From Pseudomonas sp. MPC6 (GTDB lineage Bacteria > Pseudomonadota > Gammaproteobacteria > Pseudomonadales > Pseudomonadaceae), in the NCBI RefSeq assembly GCF_006094435.1, contig NZ_CP034783.1, forward strand, positions 208,501-272,500: a DNA stretch of 64,000 nt. Reading direction: 5' to 3'. Within the stretch, counting starts at the first letter, position 1. The number at the start of each line of letters is the position of its first letter. The notes beneath the pieces were generated by a model. It had not been told where the DNA came from. It saw only the letters and a list, made by a program, of their open reading frames with translations, and did no database searches. Shown here in pieces: positions 1 to 8,482 of the stretch. The translations under genes were made by a program, and so were the position numbers.

Positions 1-203
1 TTGGCACGCCCGGTGTGCGGCAACAGATGTTGCCAGCCGCGGGTCAGGTAATGCCGGTACCGCTCGGTACTGATGCCGACCTGGATATTGAAACTGAGCA
101 AGCGCAGGCGACTGTCAGCGGGCAGCCCCGTCGATTCCAGGTGATGTTCGTTGACCCGCGGATCATGCAGGCCAACGACGCGTTCAGTACCCCAGCGGCG
201 CAT
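1..203 (-). CDS. Endonuclease/exonuclease/phosphatase family protein, N-terminal part
   Basis: Only the first 67 codons are inside the window; the gene runs off the left edge. On the minus strand it starts MRRWGTERVVGLHDPRV and contains RLRLLSFNIQVGI, the first strand of the EEP fold (the Asn of SFNIQ belongs to the metal/phosphate site in this superfamily). It begins 14 bases after the dsbA stop and is read in the same direction, so it is probably the last gene of a dsbA transcription unit. In Pseudomonas a gene of this family normally sits downstream of dsbA. The substrate (nucleic acid or phosphoester) cannot be told from this fragment. Confidence 0.75.
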   Translation of the reverse strand, partial: MRRWGTERVVGLHDPRVNEHHLESTGLPADSRLRLLSFNIQVGISTERYRHYLTRGWQHLLPHTGRA

Positions 204-217
204 GGCAGGCCCCGCGC

Positions 218-859
218 TTAGTTGGCGGCAGCCTTGTTAGCCGCTCGCTCTTTGTCGATCAGTTTGTCGGCCAGTTGCAATGCCTGCTCGGCGCCGCCGG
301 CAGAGCCTACGTCGAAGCGATACTTGCCGTTGACGATCATGGTTGGAACGCCGGTGATTTCATATTTTTTGGCCAGGTCAGTGGCTTTGACGATCTGGCC
401 CTTGATCGCGAAGGAGTCGAAGGTGGCCAGGAACTTGTCCTTGTCTACGCCCTGGGTGGCCAGGAAGTCTGCCATTTCATTCTTGTCGACCAGCTTCTTG
501 TGTTCTTTCTGGATGGCGTTGAATACCGCAGCGTGCACCTTGTCTTCGACGCCCATGGCTTCAAGGGTCAGGAACAGCTGGCCGTGTGCGTTCCACGGGC
601 CACCGAACATGGCTGGAATGCGCACGAAGTTCACGTCGGAAGGCAATTTCTCAACCCAAGGGTTGATCACCGGTTCGAAAGCATAGCAATGCGGGCAGCC
701 GTACCAGAACAGCTCCACCACTTCGATCTTGCCCGGCACGGCAACCGGAACTGGATTGCTCAGTTCAACATAGGGTGCTGCGGGTGCTTCGGCGGCTTGG
801 GCGGTCATGCCGAACAGGCTGGCAGCGACGAATGCGGCGCTGATGATCAGATTACGCAT
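218..859 (-). CDS. dsbA: Thiol:disulfide interchange protein DsbA
   Basis: Periplasmic oxidase that introduces disulfide bonds into exported proteins. The 213-residue product starts with a Sec signal peptide (MRNLIISAAF...AQAAEA, cleavage near residue 23). The redox motif C55-P-H-C58 lies in the FWYGCPHCYAFEP context typical of DsbA, and the cis-proline loop (T169-G-V-P172) is present. Length and layout are normal for the family. It lies about 200 bases downstream of a cytochrome c4 gene on the same strand, with a terminator-like hairpin between them, so it probably has its own promoter. Its folding role fits the many cytochromes c and exported cysteine proteins encoded nearby. Confidence 0.96.
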   Translation of the reverse strand: MRNLIISAAFVAASLFGMTAQAAEAPAAPYVELSNPVPVAVPGKIEVVELFWYGCPHCYAFEPVINPWVEKLPSDVNFVRIPAMFGGPWNAHGQLFLTLEAMGVEDKVHAAVFNAIQKEHKKLVDKNEMADFLATQGVDKDKFLATFDSFAIKGQIVKATDLAKKYEITGVPTMIVNGKYRFDVGSAGGAEQALQLADKLIDKERAANKAAAN

Positions 860-953
860 GCTTTACTCCTGGACAAATGGGGTCGCCTCGCGCGACCTGT
901 CTTCAGACAGGTCATGGCGGGCTTGAGTTCTGTAGTGTAACGGCAGCGGCCAC

Positions 954-983
954 AAAAAAGGGCGGCCAAGGCCACCCTTTTTA
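954..983 (-). terminator. Rho-independent terminator after the cytochrome c4 gene
   Basis: On the minus strand a G+C-rich hairpin (GGGTGGCC paired with GGCCGCCC) is followed by six T residues. It lies about 75 bases after the cytochrome c4 stop codon and before dsbA. An A-run on the other side could let it work in both directions. Confidence 0.75.
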
Positions 984-1058
984 TGCTCGCATCGACAGAT
1001 TAATCGAGCGTTAACGTTGCAAGAGATGTGCATCCCGCGCAACGTTCGCTCGGCGGTC

Positions 1059-1670
1059 TCAGTGCAAGCCTTGAATGTAGCTGGAGACTGCAGCGATATC
1101 TTCGTCGCTCAGCTTTTTGGCGATGCTTTGCATCGGTTTGGTATCGCCATCGTTGGCCCGACCGCCTTCTTCCTTGCGGAAATCGGTCAGTTGCTTGGCA
1201 ATATACTGAGCATGCTGCCCGCCGAGGTGGGGGAAGCCGGCCGCTGCGTTGCCCTTGCCGTCTGGCGAGTGGCAGCCGGTGCAGGATGGCAGGCCCTTGG
1301 CCAGGTCACCGCCGCGGAACAAGGCTTCACCGCGAGACACGACTTTCGGGTCGGCGGCGCCAACGCTGCCTTTCTGGCTGGCGAAGTAGGCGGAGATATC
1401 GGCCAGGTCCTGATCGCTCAGGTTGGTCAGCAGGCCGGTCATTTCCAGTACCGTGCGTTTGCCGGACTTGATGTCGTGCAACTGCTTGTTCAGATAACGT
1501 TCGCCCTGGCCCGCCAGTTTCGGAAAGTTAGGCGCCATGCTGTTGCCATCCGGGCCATGACAGGCGCCACATACTGCGGCTTTCGCCTGACCAGCAGTTG
1601 CATCACCTGCAGCATGGGCTACGCCGGAGATCCCCACGGTCAACAGCAGACTCACGATCAATTTGTTCAT
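1059..1670 (-). CDS. Diheme cytochrome c4
   Basis: Periplasmic electron-transfer protein of 203 residues, the usual size for c4. A signal peptide ends near HAAGDA (residues 20-23). Two class I heme-binding sites are visible, C34-G-A-C-H38 and C130-T-G-C-H134, in two similar domains; Met78 (EMTGL) and Met180 (KPMQS) are likely sixth ligands. Cytochrome c4 passes electrons from the bc1 complex towards terminal oxidases. It is followed on the same strand by dsbA and preceded by a monoheme cytochrome gene ending 46 bases upstream, so the two cytochromes are probably cotranscribed. Confidence 0.95.
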   Translation of the reverse strand: MNKLIVSLLLTVGISGVAHAAGDATAGQAKAAVCGACHGPDGNSMAPNFPKLAGQGERYLNKQLHDIKSGKRTVLEMTGLLTNLSDQDLADISAYFASQKGSVGAADPKVVSRGEALFRGGDLAKGLPSCTGCHSPDGKGNAAAGFPHLGGQHAQYIAKQLTDFRKEEGGRANDGDTKPMQSIAKKLSDEDIAAVSSYIQGLH

Positions 1671-1716
1671 CAGCTAATCCAACTACGGCTAAGGGTTAAA
1701 GAGTTATGGACCGGAA

Positions 1717-2007
1717 TCACTCGCTCATCCACTGGATGATGGCTCGATAATCCTCGGCACTGCAGTCCATGCACAAACCACGCGGCGGCATCGCCTTGAA
1801 ACCCTGGGTCACGTGTTGCACCAGCGTCTCCATACCTTTCGCCAACCTCGGCGTCCAAGCTTCCTGATCGCCCTTCTTGGGCGCCATGGGTAGTTGGCCG
1901 GAATGACAGGCACCACAAACACGGTTGTACACAGCTTCCGGATCCTGTGTAGCCTGAGCGCTGTAAAGCGGCATCAAGACACCGGCAGCTAGCAGCCATT
2001 TCGTCAT
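1717..2007 (-). CDS. Monoheme cytochrome c5-like protein
   Basis: A 96-residue exported cytochrome. After a short signal peptide (MTKWLLAAGVLMPLYSAQA) comes one heme site, C31-G-A-C-H35. Met73 in KAMPPRG is the likely axial ligand, and the Cys pair C79-x2-C82 matches the disulfide typical of cytochrome c5. It is immediately upstream of cytochrome c4 on the same strand and divergent from engB. It probably acts in periplasmic electron transfer with c4. The short length is normal for the c5 group. Confidence 0.88.
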   Translation of the reverse strand: MTKWLLAAGVLMPLYSAQATQDPEAVYNRVCGACHSGQLPMAPKKGDQEAWTPRLAKGMETLVQHVTQGFKAMPPRGLCMDCSAEDYRAIIQWMSE

Positions 2008-2198
2008 AAAACGACCTTTTCAGGGTTGAGAGCGTTTTGCGTTCTAATGCGCAATCAAGGTCAATCGCCCTCGTGAACTTCATCCTACGCTGGGACAAAG
2101 CGCACACAAAATCTGCGGCATTATATACTGGCGTCACTGAAACGGAAACGACACCGCTTGCCGCGTCCATTCCCGGCGCCGCCCACATCGGAAATCCC

Positions 2199-2840
2199 AT
2201 GCAATTCAAGAACCCCATCCTCGGCCTGTGCCAACAGTCCACCTTCATGCTCAGCGCTGCCAAAGTCGATCAATGTCCCGACGACGAAGGCTTTGAAGTG
2301 GCCTTCGCCGGGCGTTCCAACGCCGGCAAGTCCAGCGCGCTGAACACCCTGACGCACGCCAGCCTGGCGCGAACCTCGAAAACCCCGGGGCGCACACAGC
2401 TGTTGAACTTCTTCAAGCTAGACGATGAACGCCGTCTGGTCGACCTTCCGGGTTACGGTTACGCAAAAGTACCGATCCCGTTGAAGCTGCACTGGCAGCG
2501 TCACCTGGAAGCCTATCTGGGTGGCCGCGAAAGTTTGAAGGGTCTGATTCTGATGATGGATATCCGTCATCCAATGACCGATTTCGACCTGCTGATGCTC
2601 GACTGGGCCGTCGCCGCCGGCATGCCGATGCACATTCTGCTGACCAAAGCGGACAAGCTGACCTACGGCGCAGCAAAAAACACGCTGCTCAAGGTTCAGG
2701 CGGACATTCGTAAAGGTTGGGGCGATGCCGTGTCGATTCAGCTGTTTTCCGCGCCGAAACGCCTCGGCCTGGAAGACGCCTACACTGTGTTGGCAGGCTG
2801 GATGGAACTGGCGGACAAGGGCGCCGAGACTGCCGAGTAA
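2199..2840 (+). CDS. engB: Ribosome biogenesis GTPase EngB (YihA/YsxC)
   Basis: Essential GTPase used in large-subunit ribosome assembly. With the start at [12 protein letters not shown] the product is 213 residues, close to the family norm; a longer in-frame extension upstream to 2037 lacks any family-like sequence and is rejected. G-motifs are clear: G1 GRSNAGKS (38-45), G2 region KTPGRTQ (61-67), G3 DLPG (82-85) and G4 TKAD (149-152). It stands alone on the plus strand, divergent from the cytochromes. Its 3' end faces the ErsA-like small RNA and polA, the same setting as Spot 42 next to engB/polA in enterobacteria. Confidence 0.96.
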   Translation: MQFKNPILGLCQQSTFMLSAAKVDQCPDDEGFEVAFAGRSNAGKSSALNTLTHASLARTSKTPGRTQLLNFFKLDDERRLVDLPGYGYAKVPIPLKLHWQRHLEAYLGGRESLKGLILMMDIRHPMTDFDLLMLDWAVAAGMPMHILLTKADKLTYGAAKNTLLKVQADIRKGWGDAVSIQLFSAPKRLGLEDAYTVLAGWMELADKGAETAE

Positions 2841-2863
2841 GGTTGCCAGGTTAAATCGCGGGC

Positions 2864-2994
2864 AAAAAAAACCCCGGACTTCTATGGGGAGGGGGAAGTT
2901 CCGGGGTTCAAGTTCCGGACCGTTAGGGCGGGGTCCAGATATCTGCCAACACTTAACACAACATAGGAGCATCGAAAGGCTTCACCAGCCATTC
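2864..2994 (-). ncRNA. ersA: Probable ErsA small regulatory RNA
   Basis: An sRNA gene inferred from position and signals. In Pseudomonas the envelope-stress sRNA ErsA lies between engB and polA and is about 130 nt long. Here the minus strand carries an AlgU-type promoter (GAACTA, 17 nt, TCAGA), then roughly 131 nt without an ORF, ending in a perfect terminator: CCCCGGACTT-like stem (positions 2870-2908) followed by eight T residues (2864-2871). A C-rich loop (CTTCCCCCTCCCCAT) in the terminator arm could be a seed for base-pairing to G-rich Shine-Dalgarno regions. The start (about 2994) is estimated from the promoter. ErsA in P. aeruginosa represses algC and oprD; targets here are not known. 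Confidence 0.8.
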
Positions 2995-3000
2995 AGTAAA

Positions 3001-3028
3001 TCTGAGTGGCATTTCACGGGTTTAGTTC
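3001..3028 (-). promoter_or_regulatory. AlgU (sigma-22) type promoter for the ErsA candidate
   Basis: Minus strand: -35 element GAACTA (3023-3028), 17-base spacer, -10 element TCAGA (3001-3005). This is close to the ECF sigma AlgU/RpoE consensus GAACTT-N16/17-TCTGA. The same layout recurs upstream of osmC (46025-46052), which supports the reading. Confidence 0.72.
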
Positions 3029-3084
3029 CTGAAGCGGTAAAAAACCATTGGAAATAAGCCCGCGCATTTTCCGATCTATGGTCC

Positions 3085-3216
3085 CCTGAAGGAGCCGGCT
3101 TGCTGGCGAAGGCGTTTTCATTGGCGCTGCAAGACTCGAGGCCGCCTTCGCTGGCAAGCCAGCTCCTACAGAACGCAGCGATCTTAAGACCATCGCAAGC
3201 AAGCTTGCTCCTACAG
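3085..3216. repeat. REP pair plus a third REP unit, engB-polA intergenic
   Basis: Two inverted REP units (CTGAAGGAGCCGGCTTGCTG and its near complement ending CAAGCCAGCTCCTACAG) span 3085-3171, separated by about 28 bases. A third, shorter palindromic unit with GCAAGCAAGCTTGCTCC follows at 3191-3216. The arrangement is typical of Pseudomonas REP doublets between genes. It sits downstream of polA and could stabilise 3' ends or bind nucleoid proteins. Confidence 0.85.
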
Positions 3217-3231
3217 ACAGAATGGGGCGAC

Positions 3232-6000
3232 CTAGTGCGCCTCATCCCAGTTATTGCCGACACCCACCTCGACCAGCAGCGGCACATCCAGTTGCGCGGC
3301 CCCGCTCATGTGCACGCGAATTTCCTCACACACCTGGTCGACCAGGTCTTCACGCACCTCAAGCACCAATTCATCGTGCACCTGCAGGATGACTTTGGCG
3401 TCGAGGCCTGACGAGGTCAGCCAGTTGTCCACGGCGACCATGGCTTTCTTGATGATGTCCGCCGCGGTGCCCTGCATCGGCGCGTTGATCGCCGTGCGCT
3501 CGGCGCCTTTGCGCAGGGCCGGGTTTTTCGCGTTGATTTCCGGCAGGTACAGACGACGACCGAAGATGGTTTCGACAAAACCCTGCTCGGCGGCCTGGGC
3601 GCGGGTGCGCTCCATGTACGCCAGCACGCCGGGATATCGGGTGAAGTAGCGGTCGATATAAGCCTGGGACTGCTTGCGATCGACGCCAATCTGCTTGGCC
3701 AGGCCAAAGGCGCTCATGCCGTAGATCAAACCGAAGTTGATGGCCTTGGCGCTACGCCGTTGGTCGGTGGTGACCGCGTCCAGCTCAACGCCGAAGACTT
3801 CTGCCGCGGTGGCCTTATGCACGTCCAGGTCGTTGCGGAAGGCGTACAGCAAGCCTTCGTCCTTGGCCAGGTGAGCCATGATCCGCAGTTCGATCTGCGA
3901 ATAGTCCGCGGCCAGCAGTTTGTAGCCTTTTGGCGCGACGAACGCCTGGCGAATCCGCCGGCCTTCAGCGGTACGGATCGGAATGTTCTGCAGGTTTGGA
4001 TCGATCGACGACAAGCGTCCGGTGGCGGCGACGGCTTGCTGATAAGACGTATGGATGCGGCCGGTGCGAGCATTGATCTGCTCTGGCAAACGGTCGGTGT
4101 AGGTGCTTTTGAGTTTGCTCAGCGAGCGGTACTGCATCAGCACCTTGGGCAACGGGTAATCCTGTTCGGCCAGTTCGGCCAACACCGCTTCGGCCGTCGA
4201 GGCCTGGCCCTTGGCGGTTTTGCTGAGCACCGGCAAACCGAGCTTTTCGTAAAGGATCACCCCCAGTTGTTTCGGCGAGCCGAGGTTGAACTCTTCACCT
4301 GCGATGGCGAAGGCCTCGCGCTCCAGGGCGACCAGTTTCTCGCCCAACTCGACGCTCTGGATGCCCAGCAGGTTGGCGTCCACGAGCGCGCCCTGGCGTT
4401 CGATACGGGCCAGTACCGGCATCAGCGGCATTTCAATCTCGTTCAGCACTTTGCCCAGGCTTGGGGTGGCGGCCAGCTTTTCCTGCAACGCCAGGTGCAG
4501 GCGGAAGGTGACATCGGCATCTTCGGCGGCATAGGGACCCGCCAGCTCAAGCGAAATCTGGTCAAAGGTCAGCTGCTTGACGCCTTTGCCCGCGATCTCG
4601 TGAATGTCGGTCTTGCTTTGGCCCAGATACTTGAGCGCCAGGCTGTCCATGTCGTGACGGGTGGCCGTCGAGTCGAGTACGTAAGACTCGAGCATGGTGT
4701 CGTAGGCGATACCCCGGACAATGATCCCGTTGCTCTGATCGCCACCGATGGCGCAATTGGCCAGGATGTTGGTTTCGAACTTGGCGTGCTGGCCGACTTT
4801 CAGTTTATTCGGGTTTTCCAGCAGCGGCTTCAGCGCCAGCAGCACCGTGTCGCGATCCAGTTGTTCCGGCACGCCCATGTAGGAATGGGTCAGCGGAATG
4901 TAGGCTGCTTCGTTGGCTGCGACGGAAAACGACAGGCCTACCAGTTGCGAGTGCTGGGCATCGGTGCCATTGGTCTCGGTGACGAAGGCGATCAGCGGTG
5001 CCTTGGCGAGTTTGTCCAGCCAGGCTTCGAAGCGTTTCTGGTCGAGGATGGTTTCGTATTTCGCCGCGACGGCGCCCGGCTGCTCTTCAACGACCTCGAC
5101 AAGGTCCTGGCCCGAACGCTTGGCGTCGCGCTGGTTCTCGTCGAACCAGCTCTTGAATTCCAGCAGGGTGTAAAGCTCGGCGAGTTTGTCGTGGTCCGGC
5201 TTGCCCATTTGCAAGTCGTCCAGGCCGACATCCAGCGGTACGTCGATCTTGATCGTCGCCAGCCGGTAGGAAAGAAACGCCATCTCCTTGTGTTCTTCAA
5301 GCTTGGCCGGCAGGGTCTTGGCCCCGCGAATCGGCAGGGTCGGCACGATATCGAGCTGCGCGTAAAGCTCGGTCAGGCCGCCGTTCACACCGACCAGCAG
5401 CCCGGAAGCGGTCTTCGGGCCGATGCCCGGAACGCCCGGAATGTTGTCGGACGAATCGCCCATCAATGCCAGATAATCGATGATCTGCTCGGGAGCGACG
5501 CCGAATTTCTCCTTCACGCCCTCCACGTCCAGCGCGCTACCGGTCATGGTATTGACCAAGGTAATGTGCCCGTCGACCAGTTGCGCCATGTCCTTGTCGC
5601 CGGTGGAGATCACCACCGGGCGGTCGGCGGCCGCACTGCTGCGGGCCAGGGTGCCGATCACGTCGTCCGCTTCGACGTTGTCCACGCACAGCAATGGAAA
5701 GCCCAGGGCCTTGACGCTGGCGTGCAGTGGCTCGATCTGGACGCGCATGTCGTCGGGCATGCTCGGACGGTTGGCCTTGTATTCGGCGAACATTTCGTCG
5801 CGGAATGTCCCGCCCTTGGCGTCGAACACCACGGCGAACGGGCTGTCCGGGTACTGCTTGCGCAGACTCTTGAGCATGTTCAACACGCCTTTGACCGCAC
5901 CGGTCGGCAGGCCTTTGGACGTGGTGAGCGGTGGCAGGGCGTGAAACGCGCGGTACAGGTAAGAAGAACCGTCCACCAGGACGAGGGGGGCTTGGCTCAT
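3232..6000 (-). CDS. polA: DNA polymerase I
   Basis: Repair and Okazaki-fragment polymerase, 922 residues from [13 protein letters not shown]; the ATG four codons upstream (6012) is less likely by family comparison. Domains: 5'-3' exonuclease/FEN domain (1-290, with [11 protein letters not shown] and [14 protein letters not shown]), 3'-5' exonuclease domain (about 320-510), polymerase domain (about 520-922, motif A DYSQIELR, motif [15 protein letters not shown], motif C VHDEL). In the proofreading domain D434, Y489 and D493 are kept, but the first catalytic Asp (E. coli D355, in the DTET motif) is Val340 (FVTET), encoded GTC. Proofreading may therefore be weak or absent. It is divergent from the DUF2782 gene and thrB. 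Confidence 0.97.
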   Translation of the reverse strand: MSQAPLVLVDGSSYLYRAFHALPPLTTSKGLPTGAVKGVLNMLKSLRKQYPDSPFAVVFDAKGGTFRDEMFAEYKANRPSMPDDMRVQIEPLHASVKALGFPLLCVDNVEADDVIGTLARSSAAADRPVVISTGDKDMAQLVDGHITLVNTMTGSALDVEGVKEKFGVAPEQIIDYLALMGDSSDNIPGVPGIGPKTASGLLVGVNGGLTELYAQLDIVPTLPIRGAKTLPAKLEEHKEMAFLSYRLATIKIDVPLDVGLDDLQMGKPDHDKLAELYTLLEFKSWFDENQRDAKRSGQDLVEVVEEQPGAVAAKYETILDQKRFEAWLDKLAKAPLIAFVTETNGTDAQHSQLVGLSFSVAANEAAYIPLTHSYMGVPEQLDRDTVLLALKPLLENPNKLKVGQHAKFETNILANCAIGGDQSNGIIVRGIAYDTMLESYVLDSTATRHDMDSLALKYLGQSKTDIHEIAGKGVKQLTFDQISLELAGPYAAEDADVTFRLHLALQEKLAATPSLGKVLNEIEMPLMPVLARIERQGALVDANLLGIQSVELGEKLVALEREAFAIAGEEFNLGSPKQLGVILYEKLGLPVLSKTAKGQASTAEAVLAELAEQDYPLPKVLMQYRSLSKLKSTYTDRLPEQINARTGRIHTSYQQAVAATGRLSSIDPNLQNIPIRTAEGRRIRQAFVAPKGYKLLAADYSQIELRIMAHLAKDEGLLYAFRNDLDVHKATAAEVFGVELDAVTTDQRRSAKAINFGLIYGMSAFGLAKQIGVDRKQSQAYIDRYFTRYPGVLAYMERTRAQAAEQGFVETIFGRRLYLPEINAKNPALRKGAERTAINAPMQGTAADIIKKAMVAVDNWLTSSGLDAKVILQVHDELVLEVREDLVDQVCEEIRVHMSGAAQLDVPLLVEVGVGNNWDEAH

Positions 6001-6074
6001 GAGCAGGATCAACCTTTTCGGCGGGTCCGGCGCTAGAATAGCGGGACCGTTGACGACAAAGGGACAAGGTTATC

Positions 6075-6365
6075 ATGCGCACACTAAATCGCTTGCTGTT
6101 GGCTGGCTTGTTTGCAACCGTTCCGTTCGCCGTCATGGCGGCGGATGATGCGCCGACTCCGGAGCCAGAAGTCACGATCCGCACGGAAGGGGACAAGCTC
6201 ATTCAGGAATACCGCCAAAACGGTTTCCTGTACGCGATCAAGGTCACGCCGAAGGGCGCACCACCGTATTTTCTGGTGCGCGCGGACGGTACAGATGCAA
6301 ACTTCATCCGCTCGGATCAGCCCGATATGCTGATTCCGTCGTGGAAGATCTTCGAGTGGAAATAG
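6075..6365 (+). CDS. DUF2782 family small periplasmic protein
   Basis: A 96-residue protein with a clear signal peptide (MRTLNRLLLAGLFATVPFAVMA, cleavage near 22) and an acidic mature start. The rest, with the IQEYRQNGFLYAIKVTPKGAPPYFL region, matches the DUF2782 family as I remember it from the same place next to polA in other pseudomonads. The function is unknown. It starts 75 bases from the polA start in the opposite direction and ends 59 bases before thrB, with which it may be cotranscribed. Confidence 0.85.
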   Translation: MRTLNRLLLAGLFATVPFAVMAADDAPTPEPEVTIRTEGDKLIQEYRQNGFLYAIKVTPKGAPPYFLVRADGTDANFIRSDQPDMLIPSWKIFEWK

Positions 6366-6424
6366 TTTCCTAATTTCAATCGGCGCTGGCTCAAGTGGCA
6401 GCGCCCGTACTGGCAGTTTTAACC

Positions 6425-7375
6425 ATGTCTGTGTTTACCCCGCTGGCTCGGCCCGAGCTGGAAACCTTTCTCGCCCCATACGGGCTCGGCCGCCTGCTCG
6501 ACTTTCAGGGGATTGCCGCCGGTAGCGAAAACACCAATTTCTTTATCAGCCTGGAGCAGGGCGAATTTGTCCTGACCCTGGTTGAGCGCGGTCCCGTTCA
6601 GGAAATGCCGTTCTTCATCGAACTGCTCGATGTGCTGCACGACGCCGACTTGCCGGTGCCCTACGCGCTGCGCACTACTGATGGCGTGGCCTTGCGCGAG
6701 CTGGCGGGCAAACCGGCGCTGTTGCAACCGCGCCTCGCCGGCAAGCACATCAAGCAGGCCAACGCCCAGCATTGCGCTCAGGTCGGCGAGCTGCTGGCGC
6801 ATCTGCACCTGGCGACCCGGGCCAACATGATCAAGCGCAAGACCGATCGCGGCCTGGACTGGATGCAGGAGGAGGGCACGCAGCTGCTTTCTCACCTGAA
6901 TGCCGGGCAGAGCGAGCTGTTGCAGCGGGCGCTCGACGAAATCACCCAGCAGAAAACCAAAATTCTGGCCCTGCCGCGCGCCAACATCCACGCCGACCTG
7001 TTTCGCGACAACGCGATGTTTGAAGGCACGCACCTGACCGGTTTGATCGACTTCTACAACGCCTGCTCGGGGCCGATGCTCTACGACGTGGCGATTGCCT
7101 TGAATGACTGGTGTTCGGACGAGGACGGGAAGATCGACGGGCCGCGGGCGCGGGCGTTGCTGGGCGCTTATGCTGCGTTGCGGCCGTTCACCGCTGCAGA
7201 AGCCGAACTGTGGCCGACCCTGTTGCGGGTGGCGTGTGTGCGGTTCTGGTTGTCGCGGTTGATCGCGGCCGAGTCGTTTGCCGGGCAGGATGTGTTGATT
7301 CACGATCCGATGGAGTTTGAGCAGCGGCTGGCGCAGCGGCAGAAGATCAATACACCGTTGCCTTTCGCGCTCTAA
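6425..7375 (+). CDS. thrB: Homoserine kinase, ThrB (APH-like fold)
   Basis: Phosphorylates L-homoserine in threonine synthesis. The product is 316 residues from MSVFTPLARPELETFL, the usual length for the Pseudomonas/Rhizobium-type enzyme, which belongs to the aminoglycoside phosphotransferase fold rather than the GHMP kinase family of E. coli ThrB. The APH signature NIHADLFRDN lies near residues 187-196 and IDFYNACSG follows as the metal-binding segment. An in-frame extension to 6395 exists but has no support. Other threonine genes are not nearby, so it acts away from its pathway partners, as usual in Pseudomonas. Confidence 0.93.
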   Translation: MSVFTPLARPELETFLAPYGLGRLLDFQGIAAGSENTNFFISLEQGEFVLTLVERGPVQEMPFFIELLDVLHDADLPVPYALRTTDGVALRELAGKPALLQPRLAGKHIKQANAQHCAQVGELLAHLHLATRANMIKRKTDRGLDWMQEEGTQLLSHLNAGQSELLQRALDEITQQKTKILALPRANIHADLFRDNAMFEGTHLTGLIDFYNACSGPMLYDVAIALNDWCSDEDGKIDGPRARALLGAYAALRPFTAAEAELWPTLLRVACVRFWLSRLIAAESFAGQDVLIHDPMEFEQRLAQRQKINTPLPFAL

Positions 7376-7386
7376 AAGCTAAAAGC

Positions 7387-7474
7387 TTCGCGAGCAAGCC
7401 CGCTCCCACAGGTGTTGTGTCGTTCACAAATTTGGCGAACGACACAACACCTGTGGGAGCGGCTTGCTCGCGAA
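7387..7474. repeat. REP pair extended into an 88-bp near-perfect palindrome
   Basis: The arms (7387-7425 and 7437-7474) are inverted repeats of 38-39 bases differing only by one extra C. The outer part is the REP core (GCGAGCAAGC...GCTCCCACAG), but the pairing continues inward through GTGTTGTGTCGTTC, leaving a loop of about 11 bases. It lies between the convergent ends of thrB and znuA and could act as a bidirectional transcription barrier. Confidence 0.9.
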
Positions 7475-7495
7475 TGGGGGCGACACAGTTTTGAG

Positions 7496-8416
7496 TTACA
7501 ACGACTCCAGGCACCCCGCCAAATCATTCCCCAGCTTCTCCAGCATCTGCTCATACCCCTGAGCGGTCGCCGGGGTGTATCCGCCCAGCGCATCCAGCTC
7601 CGCCAGTTTCACCGGCAAGCCGGCCACCAGGGTTTCCGCCAGCCGCGGACGCAGCGGTGGTTCGCTGAACACGCAGGTCTTGCCGACTTCCTGCAATCGC
7701 GTGCGCATCGCCGCGACGTGCTGGGCGCCAGGCTGCACTTCGGCAGCGACGCTGAACACGCCGGCATGCTTGAGGCCATAGGCGTCTTCGAAGTAGTCGA
7801 AGGCTTCGTGGAACACGAAGTAAGGCTTGCCTTCAATGGCGGCCAGACGTTTCTTCAAGCGCAGATCCAGTGCGTCCAGGCGTTCATCGAAGGCCTTGAG
7901 ATTGCTCTGGTAGCGGGCCGCATTGGCCGGGTCGGCAACACTCAGGTCGGCGGCCATTTTCGCCGCGATCACGCGTGCGTTGACTGGCGATAACCACAGA
8001 TGCGCATCCAGACTGCCGGGGCGGTGATCGTGGTCATGCTCGTCGGCTTCTTCGGCGTGGGAGTGGTTATCTTCGGCGAAACGGCGCAGTTTCAGGCCAG
8101 GCATATCTTGTACGGCGACGCTGGGCAGCGTGCGACCGTTCAGCACGCGAGGCAGGAAACCTTCCATGTCCGGACCGATCCAGTACAGCAGATCCACCGA
8201 TTGCACCTTCCGTACGTCGGATGGGCGCAAGGCATAGTTATGCGGCGAGGCACCGGGGGGCAGCAGCACTTCGGGAATGGCCACGCCATCCTGCACTGCC
8301 GCGGCGATCAGCTGCAGGGGCTTGATGCTGGTAAGGACTTTGACGTCGGCTTGCGCCGAACCGATCAGCAGTAAAGTTGCGATAAATGCGACAAAGATAG
8401 AAAAAAGTCGGGACAC
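7496..8416 (-). CDS. znuA: Zinc ABC transporter substrate-binding protein ZnuA
   Basis: Periplasmic zinc-binding component of the ZnuABC importer. I take the GTG at 8416 (VSRLFSIFVAF) as start, giving 306 residues; a GTG at 8425 is possible but has no better ribosome site. A signal peptide ends near GSAQA. The protein has the cluster A-I layout and the histidine/acid-rich loop (NHSHAEEADEHDHDH) that marks zinc rather than manganese binders. It is divergent from zur-znuC-znuB, and the intergenic region carries a Zur-like box, so zinc starvation should raise all four genes. Confidence 0.94.
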   Translation of the reverse strand: MSRLFSIFVAFIATLLLIGSAQADVKVLTSIKPLQLIAAAVQDGVAIPEVLLPPGASPHNYALRPSDVRKVQSVDLLYWIGPDMEGFLPRVLNGRTLPSVAVQDMPGLKLRRFAEDNHSHAEEADEHDHDHRPGSLDAHLWLSPVNARVIAAKMAADLSVADPANAARYQSNLKAFDERLDALDLRLKKRLAAIEGKPYFVFHEAFDYFEDAYGLKHAGVFSVAAEVQPGAQHVAAMRTRLQEVGKTCVFSEPPLRPRLAETLVAGLPVKLAELDALGGYTPATAQGYEQMLEKLGNDLAGCLESL

Positions 8417-8443
8417 GATGACCACTCGAAGAGGCGAGAACGG

Positions 8444-8456
8444 GTAACATAATAAC
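8444..8456. promoter_or_regulatory. Candidate Zur operator
   Basis: The 13-base site reads GTTATTATGTTAC on the minus strand. It matches 9 of 12 defined positions of the gamma-proteobacterial Zur core GTTATANTATAAC. It lies in the 66-base gap between the divergent znuA and zur starts, where one operator would control both directions. The call rests on position plus partial match. Confidence 0.6.
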
Positions 8457-8482
8457 GTCTCTCACAAAACTCGTCGCCGCTC

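Noticed and set aside
3760..6036. A 758-codon ORF antisense to polA
   Set aside because: It is a shadow frame produced by G+C-rich codon use; residue make-up is not protein-like and polA is certain.
7387..7474. CRISPR-like repeats among the many short palindromes
   Set aside because: The repeats are inverted REP pairs scattered between genes, not direct repeats with regular spacers; no cas genes are present.
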